NCBI GenBank assembly: GCA_910586995.1
Contig: CAJUKZ010000004.1
Coordinates: 133,087 to 197,086 of the forward strand
Reading direction: 5' to 3'
Origin: an uncultured Muribaculaceae bacterium
Lineage (GTDB): Bacteria > Bacteroidota > Bacteroidia > Bacteroidales > Muribaculaceae
Length of the DNA stretch: 64,000 nucleotides
A program made the position numbers and the translations under genes. Under the pieces are notes generated by a model, which saw nothing but the letters and a program-made list of their open reading frames with translations, was not told the DNA's origin and ran no database searches. Positions within the stretch are counted from its first letter, which is position 1. The number at the start of each line of letters is the position of its first letter. Positions 16,136-24,662 of the stretch are shown one piece after another.

Positions 16136-17625
16136 AAGCCTTTGCCTTTTTGGTGTTCGTAAACGTGTACTTTGCCGTTGTCGCAGTTTACTATTTTGAA
16201 CTGGACCATTGAGCGGTTGGGAATATCGGCAGGAAATTGAGCGACGAGGGCTTTTGTCACTTCCTCAATGTTTGAATAACCGATGTCCTCAAAGTTGGCA
16301 AGACACTTTCCTTGGAAGAATGCTGCTGCCCTGATGAGCATCTTCGTTGACAAGCAGAAAAGTCCGTCATCTTCGGGTTTCTCAAGTTCCATACGGCGCG
16401 AGGTCGCATCGCTGAACAGAATGAAGTCAATTACCTGCTCGTTGAGTCTCCATGCAGGGGAGAAGTCAAGCTGCACATATCCGCGAGTGACGGTGTAGCG
16501 GTGCGAATGATTCATCGCGAATCCCACCTCGGCCAAGGTGGCTCCGCAGTCGTTCTGCGCCGTAGTCGCCCATGTATGGCGGAATGTATAGACGCAGTAC
16601 CATTGCTCCTTGGATAATCCCATTGACTTGCATATCTGCTTGATACCGGTGTTCACGTTCGAGCAGAAGCTGTCGGACGTTGAGAAACGGTCGCAGAATC
16701 GGAACAGCCTGTCCGTGTGGTCTCCTGCACGGTATTTCTCAAACAGCGGCTTGATGACCTCCGGCACTCTCATCTCGATGTACGCTCCATCCGTGCGGCT
16801 CTTGGTGGTCTTTGTGCGGCGGTAGTGGATTACGCCGCCGTGGTAGTCCTGCTTCCGCAGGTTGAAGATGTCGACCGTGTTCATTCCGGCAAGGCACAGC
16901 ACCATCATCGCCACGTCACGGCCCAACTCCGGCAATGGGTCGATCATTCGTGTTTCGGGCAGTGGTGCGGAGAAAAATGCGCGGCAAGCCTCGGCCGTGA
17001 TTGCTTTCTTGTTCGGCCGGTCTGACGCCGGTATCCTGACTTTCCCCCACGGATTGGTCTTTACTTTGATAATCCCGTTGTCATAGTCGTTCAGTTCATC
17101 AATGGCAGCGCGAAATACCTGCCTCATGCAGACAGGGTACATTTCTTTCGCTCTTGCAGTGCTATTCAATGACTCAATCCACTTTCGGACATTGGCGGAG
17201 GTGAGTTGCGAGAACTTCACCTGAGTTGTGCCAAAGAATCGCTCCATGTGCTGAAGCGCGAGTTTGTAATTCTTCGCGCTGCGCTCCTGCCCGTTGTCGA
17301 TCAATCGGTCGATATGCTTCCGCGCATATTCCGAAAACAACAAATCCTCGTTCAAATTCTTCAGAAACTCCGCTACCTGTCTGGCAGTCCAAACAGAAGT
17401 ATCCTGACGGTTCAACGCATCAAGCCATGTTATGATTTGCGAAGATAACGGCTTAAGAACGAAAGGGTCAATAACCTCCAAGGAGGTGGATAGACCTTTG
17501 TCTCCTACAACTTTGTCAGTAGGTATATAAACCGATTTTCCATTGTGGGCGACACGGATATACACCGAGTAGCACCCGTCCTTTCTTTTACGTTGCTTGT
17601 TTATGCAGACTGTCAGTATTGCCAT
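16132..17625 (-). CDS. Tyrosine-recombinase integrase
   Basis: 497 residues. The N-terminal arm-binding region (residues 1-60, KRKDGCYSVYIRVAHNGK) is the beta-rich type of Bacteroidetes integrases. A SAM-like core-binding domain (~80-180) and the catalytic domain (~205-390) follow. Visible catalytic residues are R349-H350 (YTFRHTW), H373 (NHSHRYT) and the nucleophile Y383 (TRGYV), with a beta-hairpin lysine near K272/K275. The position of the first catalytic Arg is Asn (LAGMNTVDIFNL, N249). IntDOT-type enzymes also lack Arg there. About 100 residues follow the tyrosine, longer than usual. The gene sits at the element's right end beside ppdK, as expected for the integrase defining the junction. 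Confidence 0.93.
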   Translation of the reverse strand: MAILTVCINKQRKRKDGCYSVYIRVAHNGKSVYIPTDKVVGDKGLSTSLEVIDPFVLKPLSSQIITWLDALNRQDTSVWTARQVAEFLKNLNEDLLFSEYARKHIDRLIDNGQERSAKNYKLALQHMERFFGTTQVKFSQLTSANVRKWIESLNSTARAKEMYPVCMRQVFRAAIDELNDYDNGIIKVKTNPWGKVRIPASDRPNKKAITAEACRAFFSAPLPETRMIDPLPELGRDVAMMVLCLAGMNTVDIFNLRKQDYHGGVIHYRRTKTTKSRTDGAYIEMRVPEVIKPLFEKYRAGDHTDRLFRFCDRFSTSDSFCSNVNTGIKQICKSMGLSKEQWYCVYTFRHTWATTAQNDCGATLAEVGFAMNHSHRYTVTRGYVQLDFSPAWRLNEQVIDFILFSDATSRRMELEKPEDDGLFCLSTKMLIRAAAFFQGKCLANFEDIGYSNIEEVTKALVAQFPADIPNRSMVQFKIVNCDNGKVHVYEHQKGKGF

Positions 17626-17664
17626 ATCATGTTCATGTTTAGAATTATATCATGTCAAATATTC

Positions 17665-17717
17665 GTTGAATTCCTGTTGAATTGGTATCTTGAAAGATGT
17701 TCTGATTTTGTTGAATT
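17665..17717. repeat. Three GTTGAATT direct repeats upstream of the integrase
   Basis: GTTGAATT occurs at 17665-17672, 17676-17683 and 17710-17717, between the integrase start and the chromosomal terminator. They may be integrase arm-type sites or operators. The att core is not identifiable without the other junction. Confidence 0.5.
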
Positions 17718-17777
17718 TTCACGGTTCATTATTACATAATATCGTGTTCAAATGCACATTTCTCTTAAAAATACTAT

Positions 17778-17813
17778 AGGCGGTATGCTCCTGAATGTCA
17801 GAACATACCGCCT
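17778..17813 (-). terminator. ppdK terminator
   Basis: AGGCGGTATG (17778-17787) pairs perfectly with CATACCGCCT (17804-17813). The inner part can pair further (CTGA/TCAG). On the minus strand a T-rich run (ATTTTTAAG) follows, as expected for intrinsic termination 30 bases after the ppdK stop. It also marks the start of chromosomal sequence beside the element. Confidence 0.8.
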
Positions 17814-17843
17814 AAGTTGCTTATTTTAAGCGTATTTTGTCGC

Positions 17844-20555
17844 TTATTCGATGGCTGCCTGGGCCGCTGCTACGCGAGCGATGGGCACGCGGAATGGAGA
17901 GCAGCTTACGTAGTTCATGCCGAGTTTTGCGCAGAACTGTACGGATGAGGGTTCACCACCATGTTCGCCGCAGATACCTACTTTCAGTTCGGGCTTAACG
18001 GAACGTCCCTTTTCAACACCCATGCGCACGAGCTGGCCAACGCCTTCCTGATCGAGTACTTCGAACGGATCGGTCTTGATGATGCCATGCTCCTTGTAGA
18101 ACTTGAGGAACTTGGGAGCGTCGTCGCGGGAGAATCCGAATGTCATCTGAGTGAGGTCGTTTGTTCCGAAAGAGAAGAAGTCTGCTACAGATGCGATCTC
18201 GTTTGCTGTGAGGGCTGCGCGAGGTACTTCAATCATAGTGCCGACCAAGTACGGGAGACTGCGACCCTGCTCCTCAAATACCTTAGCTGCTGTGATATTG
18301 ATCACATTGGCCTGGTGCTGGATTTCTTTGAGCGAACCAACCAGAGGAATCATTATCTCGGGGTGCACGTCAATACCGCGGTCCTTGCAAGCAAGGGCAG
18401 CTTCGATAATCGCGCGAGTCTGCATTTCTGTGATCTCAGGATAAGTGATACCCAGACGGCAGCCACGGTGGCCGAGCATAGGATTGAATTCCTCCAGTGC
18501 GTCTACCTTAGCTTTTACTTCAGCAAGAGTGATGCCCATTTCGTCGGCGAGCTCTTTCTGGGTAGCTGTCTGGTGAGGTACGAATTCGTGCAACGGCGGG
18601 TCAAGAAGGCGGATTGTAACGCCATATCCGTCCATAGCTTCGAAAATGCCCTCGAAGTCGCCACGCTGCATGGGGAGCAGTTTTGCAAGAGCTGCACGGC
18701 GTCCTTCTTCATCAGAAGCGAGGATCATCTCACGCACAGCCTTGATACGGTCGCCTTCGAAGAACATGTGTTCTGTACGGCACAGACCGATACCCTGTGC
18801 ACCGAAGTAACGTGCCTGCTTTGCGTCGCGAGGCGTATCTGCGTTGGTACGGACAAGAGTCTTGGTATATTTTGCAGCAAGGTTCATGATTGCTCCGAAG
18901 TCGCCGCCGAGTTCAGGATCAGTAGTGGGAACTTGTCCTTCGTATACTTCGCCAGTCGAGCCATTGAGAGAAATCCAGTCGCCTTCCTTGAATGTCTTGC
19001 CGGACATTTCTACGGTCTTCTCCTTATAGTCTACGCGGATTTCGCCAGCGCCGGACACGCAGCATTTACCCATACCACGGGCAACCACAGCTGCATGAGA
19101 TGTCATACCGCCACGCATTGTGAGAATACCCTGTGCCACAGCCATACCGCGGAGGTCTTCAGGCGATGTCTCAATACGAACAAGTACAACTTTTTTCTTC
19201 TTTTCTGCCCATGCCTCAGCTTCTTCAGCAGAGAACACAACCTGACCGGCAGCAGCACCGGGAGATGCGGGAAGGCCCTTGGCTACGACTACTGCACGCT
19301 TGATGGCGCTCTTGTCGAACACGGGATGCAGAAGTTCGTCCAACTTCTGTGGCTCCATGCGCATGAGTACGGTCTTTTCGTCGATCTGACCAGCACGGAG
19401 GAAGTCCATTGCGATCTTCACCATAGCAGCGCCTGTGCGCTTGCCGTTACGGGTCTGGAGCATCCAGAGCTTTCCGTCCTGGATTGTGAACTCCATGTCC
19501 TGCATGTCCTTGTAGTAGTCTTCGAGTCGGTTTGCAATGGCGATAAGTTCAGCTGCGCATGTAGGCATAGACTCCTCGAGCGAGGGATATTGTTCTTTGC
19601 GAACTTCCTCAGAAATACCCTGGAGGGCAGCCCAGCGGCGTGAACCTTCAACAGTTATCTGCTGAGGTGTGCGAATACCGGCTACGACATCCTCACCCTG
19701 AGCATTTATAAGATATTCACCATTGAAAATATTTTCACCGGTAGCAGCGTCGCGAGAGAAAGCAACACCAGTAGCGGAGTTGTTGCCCATGTTACCGTAT
19801 ACCATAGCCTGAACGTTAACGGCTGTACCCCATTCTTCAGGAATCTGGTTCATGCGGCGATAGAGGATAGCACGCTCGTTCATCCATGAATCGAACACTG
19901 CGCATATACCACCCCAAAGCTGCTCCCATGCGCTATCGGGGAAATCTTTTCCGGTAAAGTCCTTAACGGCGCTCTTGAAAAGACGTACGAGATTCTTGAG
20001 ATCTTCTACATCGAGTTCAGTATCAAGTTTAACACCTTTTTCTTCCTTTACTTTATCCATGATCTCCTCAAAGGGATCGATGTCGGCCTTGCTCTTAGGC
20101 TTCATACCAAGAACAACGTCGCCATACATCTGAACGAAGCGACGGTAGCTGTCCCATGCAAAGCGGGGATTGCCGCTCTTTTCTGCCAGCGATGCCACGG
20201 TAGCGTCGTTCATACCGAGGTTGAGCACGGTGTCCATCATGCCGGGCATAGACGCGCGAGCGCCTGAGCGTACCGATACGAGAAGCGGATTGGAGGGATC
20301 ATTGAACTTTTTGCCAGTCAGTGTCTCTACATGTGCTATAGCTTTCTCTACTTCTTCTTTCAGACGGCTCACAACTTCATCCTTGCCATACTGTGTGTAT
20401 TCGGTGCACACTTCTGTGGTGATTGTGAATCCTGGAGGTACGGGCATGCCCAGAAGGTTCATCTCGGCGAGGTTGGCTCCTTTGCCGCCAAGCAGGTTTC
20501 GCATGCTGGCATTGCCTTCGGCCTTTCCGTCTCCGAAAGTATAAACTCTTTTCAT
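17844..20555 (-). CDS. ppdK: Pyruvate, phosphate dikinase
   Basis: 903 residues. It interconverts ATP + pyruvate + Pi with AMP + PEP + PPi, in central carbon metabolism of many Bacteroidales. The order is canonical. The N-terminal nucleotide-binding domain begins MKRVYTFGDGKAEGN with LLGGKGANLAEM. The swivelling phosphohistidine domain carries GGMTSHAAVVARGMGK, with the catalytic His near residue 487. The C-terminal TIM-barrel PEP/pyruvate domain has GLCRTEHMFF, MLGHRGCRLGI, SFGTNDLTQMTFG and GICGEHGGEP. Length matches the family (about 870-910), and no lesion is visible. It is monocistronic, with its own promoter and terminator. Confidence 0.98.
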   Translation of the reverse strand: MKRVYTFGDGKAEGNASMRNLLGGKGANLAEMNLLGMPVPPGFTITTEVCTEYTQYGKDEVVSRLKEEVEKAIAHVETLTGKKFNDPSNPLLVSVRSGARASMPGMMDTVLNLGMNDATVASLAEKSGNPRFAWDSYRRFVQMYGDVVLGMKPKSKADIDPFEEIMDKVKEEKGVKLDTELDVEDLKNLVRLFKSAVKDFTGKDFPDSAWEQLWGGICAVFDSWMNERAILYRRMNQIPEEWGTAVNVQAMVYGNMGNNSATGVAFSRDAATGENIFNGEYLINAQGEDVVAGIRTPQQITVEGSRRWAALQGISEEVRKEQYPSLEESMPTCAAELIAIANRLEDYYKDMQDMEFTIQDGKLWMLQTRNGKRTGAAMVKIAMDFLRAGQIDEKTVLMRMEPQKLDELLHPVFDKSAIKRAVVVAKGLPASPGAAAGQVVFSAEEAEAWAEKKKKVVLVRIETSPEDLRGMAVAQGILTMRGGMTSHAAVVARGMGKCCVSGAGEIRVDYKEKTVEMSGKTFKEGDWISLNGSTGEVYEGQVPTTDPELGGDFGAIMNLAAKYTKTLVRTNADTPRDAKQARYFGAQGIGLCRTEHMFFEGDRIKAVREMILASDEEGRRAALAKLLPMQRGDFEGIFEAMDGYGVTIRLLDPPLHEFVPHQTATQKELADEMGITLAEVKAKVDALEEFNPMLGHRGCRLGITYPEITEMQTRAIIEAALACKDRGIDVHPEIMIPLVGSLKEIQHQANVINITAAKVFEEQGRSLPYLVGTMIEVPRAALTANEIASVADFFSFGTNDLTQMTFGFSRDDAPKFLKFYKEHGIIKTDPFEVLDQEGVGQLVRMGVEKGRSVKPELKVGICGEHGGEPSSVQFCAKLGMNYVSCSPFRVPIARVAAAQAAIE

Positions 20556-20622
20556 TGATAAGATAATTAAATGATTAAATATTTAATATTTGTGTTTTCT
20601 GATATTTCGTTTATTTGTGTCG

Positions 20623-20679
20623 GGGCGTTATACGCCCAACACACTGCAAATTTAATTATTTCGCGCTTAGTTTTCCAAA
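20623..20679 (-). promoter_or_regulatory. ppdK promoter with a hairpin at the 5' end of the leader
   Basis: On the minus strand a TTTG -33 element (complement of CAAA at 20676-20679) and TAAATTTG (complement of 20647-20654) are 21 bases apart, a full Bacteroidetes promoter. GGGCGT-TAT-ACGCCC (20623-20637) would form a hairpin almost at the start of the transcript, which may stabilise the mRNA. The leader is about 80 bases. Confidence 0.7.
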
Positions 20680-20824
20680 AAATCATCCCTTTTTTATCAT
20701 AATACTCCAAAATTTTTCTCAACGGAGTGATAGTCTTCATCCTTTTCATATTATGAGAGCACGCATAAATGTTAATTTAATGTTAAATATAATACTATGC
20801 GATACAAGGTACTGTATTAAACAT

Positions 20825-20832
20825 TACTTTTG
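20825..20832 (+). promoter_or_regulatory. Candidate promoter -7 element for the PadR/PspC pair
   Basis: TACTTTTG matches TAnnTTTG and lies 33 bases before the ATG at 20866. The rest of 20680-20824 is AT-rich with no gene I can support. Confidence 0.5.
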
Positions 20833-20865
20833 TGGCGTAAAATACTTCAACTACCGAATAGAATT

Positions 20866-21231
20866 ATGACAACAGTAAATGTAGACAACATCAGATCGCA
20901 GATGCGGAAAGGCATGCTTGAATACTGTGTCATGCTGATGCTGGACGTGCAACCGGCATTTACGCCTGAAATCATAGACAGAATGCGCCGAGCCCATCTG
21001 ATCGTCGTTGAAGGCACGCTATATCCGTTGCTCACAAGACTCAAAAATGCAGGTCTTCTCAGTTATCAGTGGCAAGAATCAACACAAGGTCCTCCACGCA
21101 AGTATTATTCCCTTACAGACGAAGGACGTCAGTTTCTTTGCCATCTGCGCGAAGCGTGGCAGGAAATGGCTAATGCCGTAGAGGTTCTTTCCAGGAATGT
21201 AATCCCACCGACTTGCTCAACCTGCGACTGA
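20866..21231 (+). CDS. PadR-family transcriptional regulator
   Basis: 121 residues from the ATG at 20866. The frame opens further upstream, but that would run into the -7 element. It has the PadR winged-helix pattern: RKGMLEYCVMLML at the start, a helix-turn-helix around IIDRMRRAHLIVVEGTLYPL, the conserved wing GPPRKYYSLTDEGRQFL, and a C-terminal dimerisation helix. Members of this short subfamily are commonly followed by a PspC-domain membrane protein, as here (40 bases downstream), and probably repress their own operon in response to membrane or envelope stress. The ligand is unknown. Confidence 0.93.
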   Translation: MTTVNVDNIRSQMRKGMLEYCVMLMLDVQPAFTPEIIDRMRRAHLIVVEGTLYPLLTRLKNAGLLSYQWQESTQGPPRKYYSLTDEGRQFLCHLREAWQEMANAVEVLSRNVIPPTCSTCD

Positions 21232-21271
21232 TTACATATTAAATATAAAAAATAAGACACAAGATAATATT

Positions 21272-22315
21272 ATGAAACGTTCATTTCCAATCAACCTTGC
21301 GGGGCGTGTCTTCTATATAGATGAAGATGCCTATTCGATGCTCGACAATTACCTATCTAATCTGACCATAACGTTCGGTGCAGAAGACGACCGAGAGATC
21401 GTGATCGACATAGAGAACCGTATCAGTGAAATCCTTTACGAACGCATAGGCGCAGACTCGGCTTCGCGGCCAATATCAATGCCTGACGTAGAACATGTGA
21501 TAGATGTGATCGGCAGTCCGGAACAGGTGGCTGACAATGACAGCGATTTCACCGAACGAAGCAATGATGAAAATTCATACTCACGTGGCAACAATTCAGA
21601 AACCACCCCACCACCATTTTATGGACCTACCACTACAAGACGCCGACGTCTGTATCGCGACCCCGACGATAAGGTGCTTGCAGGAGTCGTCAGCGGACTG
21701 TGTCTGTATTGCAACTGGAGTGTGACACCAGCCCGAATCATACTGGTTATAGCGGCACTATGCTTCCCCGTGCTCATGCTTGCCTATCTGCTCGCATGGT
21801 TGTTTATTCCTCTTGCAACCACTGCAGAAGAACGCCTCGAAATGTCAGGAAGCGAAGTGAACATCGACTCCATCGGACAAAAAGTGAAAGATACTTATAC
21901 GGCGCGTCGCACCTCGTCGGGCGAGGCTGTTACAATAAACAGTTTCATATCAATACTGGCCAAGTTAGGACTTGGATTCATAACCCTTATAGCATTACCG
22001 GTGGCATTGGCAACACTTGTAATGATATTGGTAAGCATCGTGGGGCTTGTCGCCGGAGCGATAGTCACTCCTATCGAGCTTATGAGCATATGCGACCGCA
22101 TTGATGTGAATTTCGTTTCCTACTTCAATGAATTCTGGGTTCTTCTCGTATGGTGCGCCGTAGCGTTTATCCCTGCTCTTTTGATAGTATGGGCAGCATG
22201 CTCGGTTTTCTTCAAAGCTCCATCTATGTCCCGCGGACTCGCACTAACTCTATGCATTATGGAAATAATTCTGATTGTCGTAGGAATAATCATATCGACA
22301 ATGCTCAACCTTTAG
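21272..22315 (+). CDS. PspC-domain membrane protein
   Basis: 347 residues. The N-terminal cytosolic region (1-130) contains a short acidic domain often seen ahead of PspC in Bacteroidetes and a Ser/Asn/Pro-rich linker. The PspC domain (~125-180) is recognised from RRLYRDPDDKVLAGVVSGL, the Trp/Pro turn and a hydrophobic helix ending LLAWLFIPL. Three or four more membrane helices follow (~225-265, ~285-315, ~325-345). It is likely an envelope-stress sensor that works with the upstream PadR regulator. It ends 6 bases from the convergent rsgA stop. Confidence 0.9.
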   Translation: MKRSFPINLAGRVFYIDEDAYSMLDNYLSNLTITFGAEDDREIVIDIENRISEILYERIGADSASRPISMPDVEHVIDVIGSPEQVADNDSDFTERSNDENSYSRGNNSETTPPPFYGPTTTRRRRLYRDPDDKVLAGVVSGLCLYCNWSVTPARIILVIAALCFPVLMLAYLLAWLFIPLATTAEERLEMSGSEVNIDSIGQKVKDTYTARRTSSGEAVTINSFISILAKLGLGFITLIALPVALATLVMILVSIVGLVAGAIVTPIELMSICDRIDVNFVSYFNEFWVLLVWCAVAFIPALLIVWAACSVFFKAPSMSRGLALTLCIMEIILIVVGIIISTMLNL

Positions 22316-22321
22316 GAGTTG

Positions 22322-23275
22322 TCAATATCCCTGACGATATTTACCTTCGTCAGCATCCTCAAGAATTGATAGATACGACGCATATCTTGATGCTGCAATT
22401 CTGCATTCATCCAGAGCTTCCCTGACCGCGCACCCCGGTTCATGTGTATGGGTGCAATTACTGAATCGACACTGGGCCGATTCCCTGAATATTTCGGGGA
22501 AGAAGTGCCCGGTGTCAGTTTTATCAAAATCAATTGTTCCGAAGCCGCGTATTCCGGGCGTGTCGATCACGGCGCCGGCTTTAGGGTCAGAGCCATTCAG
22601 GAAAAACATTTCCGAGAAAGTAGTGGTATGCATACCCTGGTCATGCACATCGGAGATTTCGGCTGTCCGCAGATCAAGCCCCGGGATCAAGTCATTTATC
22701 AAAGTCGATTTTCCTACGCCCGAATTTCCTGAGAACAAAGATATTTGTCCTGCAAGCATGTCTTTAAGCTTAGATACACCTTCGCCAGTCTTGGCTGACA
22801 ATTTCACAACTTCATAACCAATGCTTTCGTAGAGATACGAGAAAGCGTTGAGCAGTTCAAGATCATCATCTTCAGTCAGAAGATCAGTTTTATTTATGAC
22901 AATCAACGCTTTTATATGATATGCTTCAGCGGTGGCAAGGAAGCGGTCTACAAACGTAGTGGAAGTAGTAGGATGGGCCAATGTGATCACTAGAACCGCA
23001 CGATCAATATTTGCCGCAATGATGTGCGACTCCTTGGATAGATTGCTTGCCCGCCGGATAATATAGTTTTCCCTGGGCATGATAGCGGTTATGTAGCTTA
23101 CACCATCCGGAGCCGGGTCATCGGAAAATTCCACACGATCTCCTACGGCCACAGGATTGGTCGTCCGGATTCCTTTAAGTCTGAATTTACCTTTGATACG
23201 GCACGACACTATACTGCCGTTGTCGCCAAGTACAGTGTACAGATTCCCTGCGTTCTTTATTACGAGACCTTGCAT
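22322..23275 (-). CDS. rsgA: Ribosome small subunit-dependent GTPase A
   Basis: 317 residues from the ATG at 23275, where the protein begins MQGLVIKNAG. A longer frame to 23326 would add 17 residues not typical of the family. RsgA checks late maturation of the 30S subunit. An N-terminal OB fold (~1-75) is followed by a circularly permuted GTPase with the order G4 (VINKTDL), G1 (GNSGVGKSTL), G3 (DTPG). The C-terminal zinc motif contains CRFSNCTHTHEPGC. All diagnostic residues are present. Confidence 0.97.
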   Translation of the reverse strand: MQGLVIKNAGNLYTVLGDNGSIVSCRIKGKFRLKGIRTTNPVAVGDRVEFSDDPAPDGVSYITAIMPRENYIIRRASNLSKESHIIAANIDRAVLVITLAHPTTSTTFVDRFLATAEAYHIKALIVINKTDLLTEDDDLELLNAFSYLYESIGYEVVKLSAKTGEGVSKLKDMLAGQISLFSGNSGVGKSTLINDLIPGLDLRTAEISDVHDQGMHTTTFSEMFFLNGSDPKAGAVIDTPGIRGFGTIDFDKTDTGHFFPEIFRESAQCRFSNCTHTHEPGCAVREALDECRIAASRYASYLSILEDADEGKYRQGY

Positions 23276-23359
23276 AAATTGATGATTTAGGAGACCAAAA
23301 TTATAAAATCCGCCCCATTGCCACAAATAAATAATGTGTAAAACAGAACAAGGGGCAAC

Positions 23360-23380
23360 ATTTGCAAACTTTTTGCAAAT
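23360..23380. promoter_or_regulatory. Palindromic operator candidate ATTTGCAAA-CTT-TTTGCAAAT
   Basis: A perfect inverted repeat with 9-bp arms and a 3-bp spacer lies in the divergent interval between rsgA and the small membrane protein gene at 23426. Its size and symmetry fit a dimeric repressor site. No regulator gene is adjacent. Confidence 0.5.
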
Positions 23381-23425
23381 GGCATATGTTGATATTTAAT
23401 ATAAATTTAGCTGGAGGACAAATTT

Positions 23426-23641
23426 ATGAATGTGCTTTTTAGTATTGGAATAGGTGTTGCATTGCTTTCTTTAGTACCACAGGTCATAATGAGCATAAGG
23501 GTTATGAGAGAGCGCAAGGAATATGCCAATCTGCCTATTAAATTAAACGAGATAAAATCTAAATACAGGACACAAAGATTTTACCTTATGCTTATTCAAG
23601 TGGCTGCAATAATTTTAGCAATCATAGGCTTGATGTTATAA
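23426..23641 (+). CDS. Small two-helix membrane protein
   Basis: 71 residues of unknown function. Hydrophobic helices at ~3-23 and ~51-70 flank a basic, polar loop (RVMRERKEYANLPIKLNEIKSKYRTQRF). Both ends probably lie on the same side, with the loop in the cytosol. A purine-rich GGAGG sits 8 bases before the ATG, which is unusual in this window and supports this start. Confidence 0.65.
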   Translation: MNVLFSIGIGVALLSLVPQVIMSIRVMRERKEYANLPIKLNEIKSKYRTQRFYLMLIQVAAIILAIIGLML

Positions 23642-23699
23642 CGAGATAAAGCGATTACAGAGCTACTGACTGTAACAGAATCAGATAAGTTTTAATAAA

Positions 23700-23732
23700 T
23701 TTGGCATTACGCCCAACTTATTTGTATCTTTG
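23700..23732 (+). promoter_or_regulatory. Promoter of the TlpA-like gene
   Basis: TTTG (23700-23703) and TATCTTTG (23725-23732) are 21 bases apart, a complete Bacteroidetes promoter. It lies 36 bases before the ATG at 23769 and excludes the upstream in-frame start at 23730. Confidence 0.7.
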
Positions 23733-23768
23733 CCCGCATTCATATTTCATCTCATTATATCTGACGCC

Positions 23769-24509
23769 ATGAAAAAGCTATCATTATTACTGACAATTGC
23801 GTTTTTTACAACTTGCATTCATATTGTCAAAGCGAGCAACAAGCCCGACGCCGAAAGATACGTTGTAATCGGCGATCTTATATTTAGAAAAACACCGCCA
23901 TCGGCTAAAGTCTCTGAAATGATTTTCTTCACAGCTCCGGATGGGAAGAAAGCTACCATTTTAAAAATTACCGACAGCCTACCGGAAGAAGAACTTCGTA
24001 TGGCAATTCCAGTTGACTCCATTCCCGATGGTCCGATCTTTTTGCATATGCTCAAAGAATACAGAGACACTCGCGTGGCAGCGAGATCCGGTGAAAGCAT
24101 TAAGGTTGGAGATAAATTCCCTGTTTTTAAGGCTATTGATCTGGATGGAAATACGTGGTCAAATAAAGATATTGAAGGAAAAGTTATGGTCCTTAACCTG
24201 TGGTTCTCCGGGTGTGGACCATGCAGGGCTGAAATGCCGGAGTTGTCGGAATGGAAGAAGACCATTCCGGATGTAATGTTCTTTGCTTCCACATACGAAG
24301 ATCCCGAAACAGTACGCTATGTACTGGATAGGACCGAATTCAATTGGATTCAACTGGTACAAGACACACAATTCTTTAAATGGACAGGTACGAAAGGGTA
24401 TCCTCTGACACTTATCGTTGATAAAAGCGGAATAGTATCGCATGTAGAGTATGGCACATCTTCCGCTAAGAGAGAGGCTTTGAGGCAAAAAATTCTCGAG
24501 TTGCTTTGA
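23769..24509 (+). CDS. Exported TlpA/ResA-like thioredoxin-fold protein
   Basis: 246 residues from the ATG at 23769 (MKKLSLLLTIAFFTTC), a clear signal sequence. A poorly conserved N-terminal region (~30-115) precedes an AhpC-TSA/Redoxin-type domain (~118-246). This has the entry motif VGDKFPVFKAIDLDGN and the active site WFSGCGPCRAEMPEL. The protein should act in the periplasm as a thiol-disulfide reductase. The aspartate or cis-proline signature is seen around GYPLTLIVD. Substrates are not evident from its neighbours. Confidence 0.9.
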   Translation: MKKLSLLLTIAFFTTCIHIVKASNKPDAERYVVIGDLIFRKTPPSAKVSEMIFFTAPDGKKATILKITDSLPEEELRMAIPVDSIPDGPIFLHMLKEYRDTRVAARSGESIKVGDKFPVFKAIDLDGNTWSNKDIEGKVMVLNLWFSGCGPCRAEMPELSEWKKTIPDVMFFASTYEDPETVRYVLDRTEFNWIQLVQDTQFFKWTGTKGYPLTLIVDKSGIVSHVEYGTSSAKREALRQKILELL

Positions 24510-24608
24510 TCAGGATTCTGCATATGCGTGGAACATTGGCAGAGGAGGTTATTAACAATATTGCGCAGTTATAAACATTTACAGAACTTTAGCAAAAGTG
24601 ACATCGAT

Positions 24609-24635
24609 TGTTTCACGCAAAAATATTTATCTTTG
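24609..24635 (+). promoter_or_regulatory. parAB promoter with an overlapping degenerate parS-like site
   Basis: TATCTTTG (24628-24635) is the -7 element for parA. Immediately upstream, TGTTTCACGCAAAAAT (24609-24624) matches the parS consensus TGTTTCACGTGAAACA at 12 of 16 positions, with the left half perfect. If ParB binds here, the operon would be autoregulated. Confidence 0.5.
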
Positions 24636-24662
24636 CGTTGAAAAATCACATAGTCACAGCAG

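Noticed and set aside
20567..20749. A 60-codon minus-strand frame upstream of ppdK
   Set aside because: It covers the ppdK promoter and leader hairpin, has AT-driven composition and no family features.
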